A stretch of 6,356 nucleotides of DNA from a bacterium (GTDB lineage: Bacteria; Actinomycetota; Actinomycetes; Actinomycetales; Actinomycetaceae). The position numbers were made by a program, and so were the translations under genes. The stretch spans positions 6,303 through 12,658 of the forward strand of contig JAUNRP010000029.1 in the NCBI GenBank assembly GCA_030544165.1, given 5' to 3'. This document shows, piece by piece, positions 4,394 to 6,356 of the stretch. Position 1 is the stretch's first letter; the number at the start of each line of letters is the position of its first letter. The notes under the pieces are model-generated. The model did not search any database. It saw only the letters and a list, made by a program, of their open reading frames with translations, and was not told the DNA's origin.

Positions 4394-4431
4394 CAGAAGG
4401 TTGGGGGTTCGAGTCCCTTCGAGCGCGCGGA
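4394..4431 (+). repeat. attR: second copy of the 38-bp tRNA-Arg 3' end
   Basis: Identical to 1025-1062. It contains the T arm and the 3' acceptor strand of tRNA-Arg but no 5' half, so it is not a second tRNA. It is probably the original chromosomal 3' end of the gene, displaced by the insertion. Confidence 0.9.
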
Positions 4432-4433
4432 AT

Positions 4434-4476
4434 GAAACGGCGTCAGTCCAACGAAATGTTGGGGTGGGGCCGTTTC
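4434..4476 (+). terminator. Probable original tRNA-Arg terminator, now beyond attR
   Basis: The outer stem GAAACGGC (4434-4441) with GCCGTTTC (4469-4476) encloses the inner stem CCAAC/GTTGG (4448-4452, 4458-4462). It is followed by T-rich TCTTGTTTCGG. It begins 2 nt after attR, where the tRNA-Arg terminator would lie in an uninterrupted chromosome. Confidence 0.65.
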
Positions 4477-4594
4477 TCTTGTTTCGGCTGGAGCCATTCT
4501 GGGGGCCATTGGTTCAAACGCTGCAACCCCCAGCCCGCGCCCCTTGCGCCAAACGTCCCGACCACCACGGCGCCCCAGATGGCATGCTCATTCC

Positions 4595-5323
4595 ATGACT
4601 GGACGTTTCTCTATCCGCGCCCTTTCCGCTGCCGCCCTCCTGGCGTTGACCGTGGGCCTCGGGGCGTGTGGAGGGTCCTCGGATCCCGATCCCTCACCCA
4701 CTGACACCGCGGCCGCTGGCGAGTGGGCCATCAGCACGGACCAGAAGACTCCCGAGCCCGAGGATGCCCGCCTCACGGTGGACGGCACCGCAGTGATCGT
4801 GGGAAACCCGGATGCCGAGGAGCGCATCGAGATCTACATGGACTTCTTCTGCCCCCACTGCGTCCAGCTCCACGCCCTCATGCACAACGATGTGGGCCTG
4901 TGGACCGGCGGGGACGATGTCGCCGTCGCCTACCACGTGGTGGACTACCTCGGACCTCGCACCACCCACATCTACTCCGCCCGGGCCGCCAACCTGCTGG
5001 CGTACGTGGCGGATACCGATCCCGCCTCCTACCTCGCCGTGATGGATGCGCTCCTCGAGAACAAGCCGGAGACCACCACCGAGGAGGTCACGGACGAGCA
5101 ACTGCTCGAACTGGCCCGTGAAGCGGGAGCCACGCTGGGTGATGACGCGGCCACGGCCCTGGCGGAACTGAGCTACTACCGCTGGGTCGAGCAGTCCACG
5201 CAGGACGCCGCGGCCGCAGGAATCACCGGGATCCCGCAGGTCTGGGTCGATGGCGCGCGGGTCGCAGGTGAGGAGCACGAGCAGACGGCCGAGCTTGTCC
5301 GGCAGGCCGTCAACCTCCCGTAA
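4595..5323 (+). CDS. Thioredoxin-fold (DsbA/DsbG-like) lipoprotein
   Basis: This 242-aa lipoprotein starts at ATG 4595 (MTGRFSIRALSAAALLALTV). The longer reading from 4544 would add 17 residues ahead of the signal peptide and is rejected. The signal peptide ends in lipobox LGAC with C25 as the lipid anchor, followed by a flexible G/S/D/P linker. The thioredoxin fold follows: a strand IEIYMDFF, active site C86-P-H-C89, a helical insert (about 95-205), and TGIP with the cis-proline P214 before VWVDG. The CPHC active site is the DsbA type, so it probably oxidises or isomerises disulfides of exported proteins on the outer face of the membrane; the electron partner is unknown. High GC3 marks it as native chromosome. 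No strong Shine-Dalgarno is visible. It is followed at 103 bp by a secreted protein in the same direction. Confidence 0.88.
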   Translation: MTGRFSIRALSAAALLALTVGLGACGGSSDPDPSPTDTAAAGEWAISTDQKTPEPEDARLTVDGTAVIVGNPDAEERIEIYMDFFCPHCVQLHALMHNDVGLWTGGDDVAVAYHVVDYLGPRTTHIYSARAANLLAYVADTDPASYLAVMDALLENKPETTTEEVTDEQLLELAREAGATLGDDAATALAELSYYRWVEQSTQDAAAAGITGIPQVWVDGARVAGEEHEQTAELVRQAVNLP

Positions 5324-5400
5324 CACCCGAGGCGCGTTTTCTCCACAGGTGCCCGTGCGGCCCTAGTTTCCACAGCCCGACGACGACGCCTACCTTCCAG

Positions 5401-5423
5401 CCCCGCCCTCCTGTTGGGTGGGG
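5401..5423 (+). promoter_or_regulatory. Hairpin covering the ribosome binding site of the surface-protein gene
   Basis: CCCCGCCC (5401-5408) pairs with GGGTGGGG (5416-5423), giving 8 bp with one G-U and a 7-nt loop. The 3' arm is the only purine-rich candidate for ribosome binding before ATG 5427, so the fold would hide it. It could also act as a weak terminator of the upstream lipoprotein gene. Confidence 0.45.
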
Positions 5424-5426
5424 GGC

Positions 5427-6356
5427 ATGTCAGCAACCACACGCCATCGCCTCGCCCTCTTCGTCCTCGCAGCATTCATCGCACTTCTCGGTTCCCTGCC
5501 CGCCGCCGCTCCTGCTGGAGCGGCACCTCGTTCGGAGGGCTGGTCCAGTTGGGGGTACCTCGAGCACGGCTCGAACGTACAGATCTGGAACTCGGGTGCC
5601 TTCGTGGGGTGGTGTGCCTCGGACCGGGCGCGATCCGCACGGCTCCATGGCGACACCGTTGGCCCCAGCGCCTTCGCGGTGCGCTCCGTCGTCGCGGGCG
5701 AGGCGTTCGTCCCCGGATCCACACACGATCCTGGTTCTCCCGCGGTGCACGGGCAGGACTCGATCTCTGCCGAGGACACGGCGGTGGTGGCGGCGATCCT
5801 CCACCGCTGGACGCCGGCGGCCCTCCATGGAGGGGAGATCGGTGGCATTCCGGTAGGTTCCCGTGAGATCGCCGCGGCAGTGCACTACGCGCTGGCATCG
5901 CTCCAGGTGGCAGGGTTCGAGGAGGGGCAGCCCGAACTCCCGGAATCGATCAAGGAGCTCGCACATGCCGTGGTTGAGGAGGGTCGCCAGCTCGCTGGGC
6001 CAGCCTCGCTGGAAGAACCTGTCCTCACACTTCCGCGGCCTGCACCGCGGGGGGAGGCACCGGAATCCGGAAGCGCCGACCGGCTCGGTGCGGTGACCTC
6101 CGCATCCGGAAGTCCGCTTGTGGGACTGGAGTGGACCGCAACGATCAGCGGACCGGCCGTGTGGACCACCACGGGTGCTGCCGAGGCATCGGGCCGCACG
6201 GTGAGTGGCGGAGAGAGCCGCAGTTTCAGGGTCACCGGGGAGGGAGAGATCCGGGTCAGCCTGACGGTGAGCGGACTCCCCGCCACCAGCTTCCTGGTGC
6301 ACGAGCACCCGGTCTACCAGGACCTCTTCAGCGCCGGCCCGGAGACGGAGGCCGAA
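5427..6356 (+). CDS. Secreted surface protein, thioester-domain-like, partial (3' end outside window)
   Basis: The frame is open from ATG 5427 to the window end (310 codons, no stop) with strong GC3 throughout. Residues 1-33 are a signal peptide (MSATTRHRLALFVLAAFIAL, with cleavage after an A-G-A/A motif near 32-33). The next 130 residues recall the thioester domain of Gram-positive adhesins: WCASD with the only cysteine in the visible sequence (C63), SAEDTAVVAAILHRW (114-128), then AAAVHYALASL (149-159). In thioester domains this last helix reads AAVQxAIW, and its glutamine bonds to the cysteine; here histidine 153 stands in that place. Residues about 230-310 look like beta-rich repeats of surface proteins (LEWTATISGPAVWTTTGAAE, and later YQDLFSAGPE). 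A wall anchor would lie beyond the window. The domain call is tentative; secretion is near certain. Confidence 0.6.
   Translation, partial: MSATTRHRLALFVLAAFIALLGSLPAAAPAGAAPRSEGWSSWGYLEHGSNVQIWNSGAFVGWCASDRARSARLHGDTVGPSAFAVRSVVAGEAFVPGSTHDPGSPAVHGQDSISAEDTAVVAAILHRWTPAALHGGEIGGIPVGSREIAAAVHYALASLQVAGFEEGQPELPESIKELAHAVVEEGRQLAGPASLEEPVLTLPRPAPRGEAPESGSADRLGAVTSASGSPLVGLEWTATISGPAVWTTTGAAEASGRTVSGGESRSFRVTGEGEIRVSLTVSGLPATSFLVHEHPVYQDLFSAGPETEAE

Larger units (their letters stand above)
1025..4431. mobile_element. Defective integrative element in tRNA-Arg(ACG)
   Basis: The element is bounded by the 38-bp att repeats. It holds a truncated XRE repressor, a VanZ-family gene, a nucleotidyltransferase two-gene module and the N-terminal domain of a tyrosine recombinase next to attR. 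Base composition shifts inside: positions 1681-1740 are 26/60 G+C, while 5161-5220 on the chromosome are 43/60. No recombinase catalytic domain, relaxase, replication protein or phage structural gene is visible, so self-transfer and self-excision look impossible without outside help. It may be a phage satellite, a decayed integrated plasmid, or an island left by deletion from a bigger element. The att repeats make the boundaries firm; the origin is inference. Confidence 0.85.

Noticed and set aside
4394..4431. A second tRNA-Arg gene
   Set aside because: Only the 3' part is present. No D arm, anticodon arm or 5' acceptor strand precedes it, so it is an att copy.
4276..4509. Minus-strand open frame over attR containing ARSKGLEPPTF
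   Set aside because: The motif is again the reverse translation of the tRNA 3' end. There is no ribosome site and no family likeness.
4694..5326. Long minus-strand frame opposite the thioredoxin lipoprotein
   Set aside because: It is a GC-rich antisense shadow. The plus strand carries the signal peptide, lipobox, CPHC and cis-proline.
5430..6308. 292-aa minus-strand frame opposite the surface protein
   Set aside because: It is the antisense shadow of the open plus-strand frame from 5427, which has a signal peptide and correct GC3 pattern. The shadow has no recognisable domain.

Overview
The window is high-GC DNA with actinobacterial character: GC-rich codon third positions, actinobacterial tRNA genes, a lipoprotein thioredoxin, and TANNNT-type -10 boxes. 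A member of the Micrococcales is my guess; I cannot name a genus from the sequence alone.

Layout, left to right. (1) Positions 1-548, minus strand, hold the wreck of a DrrAB-type ABC-2 exporter: the last codons of the ATPase and the C-terminal part of the permease. The permease has a frameshift in a C-run and ends in an unusual lysine-rich repeated tail that runs off the window. (2) Positions 645-1094 hold two plus-strand tRNA genes, tRNA-Ser(GCT) and tRNA-Arg(ACG), each with its own promoter-like -35/-10 pair and a strong hairpin terminator. (3) The 3' 34 nt of tRNA-Arg plus 4 nt are duplicated exactly, as a 38-bp direct repeat at 1025-1062 and 4394-4431. I read these as attL and attR of an integrated element of about 3.4 kb. 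(4) Positions 4434-6356 are chromosome again: the probable original tRNA-Arg terminator, a thioredoxin/DsbA-like lipoprotein, and the start of a large secreted surface protein that is cut off by the window end.

The island (1025-4431) contains, from attL to attR: a truncated XRE-type repressor reading antisense into the tRNA; about 390 bp without a gene but with several inverted repeats; an AT-richer VanZ-family membrane protein whose coding sequence contains two strong stem-loops; and, on the minus strand, a compact set of three reading frames. These three encode a tyrosine-recombinase core-binding domain that has lost its catalytic domain and is joined to an unrecognised helical region, a small helical protein with an excellent ribosome binding site, and a DUF6036/AbiEii-like nucleotidyltransferase. 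The last two overlap by 4 bp and look like a toxin-antitoxin or abortive-infection pair.

I read the island as an element that can no longer excise itself, because no recombinase catalytic domain is visible, but which still carries an intact-looking two-gene nucleotidyltransferase module and a VanZ gene. The nucleotidyltransferase pair, the broken integrase and the stem-loops inside vanZ are the parts most worth a second look.
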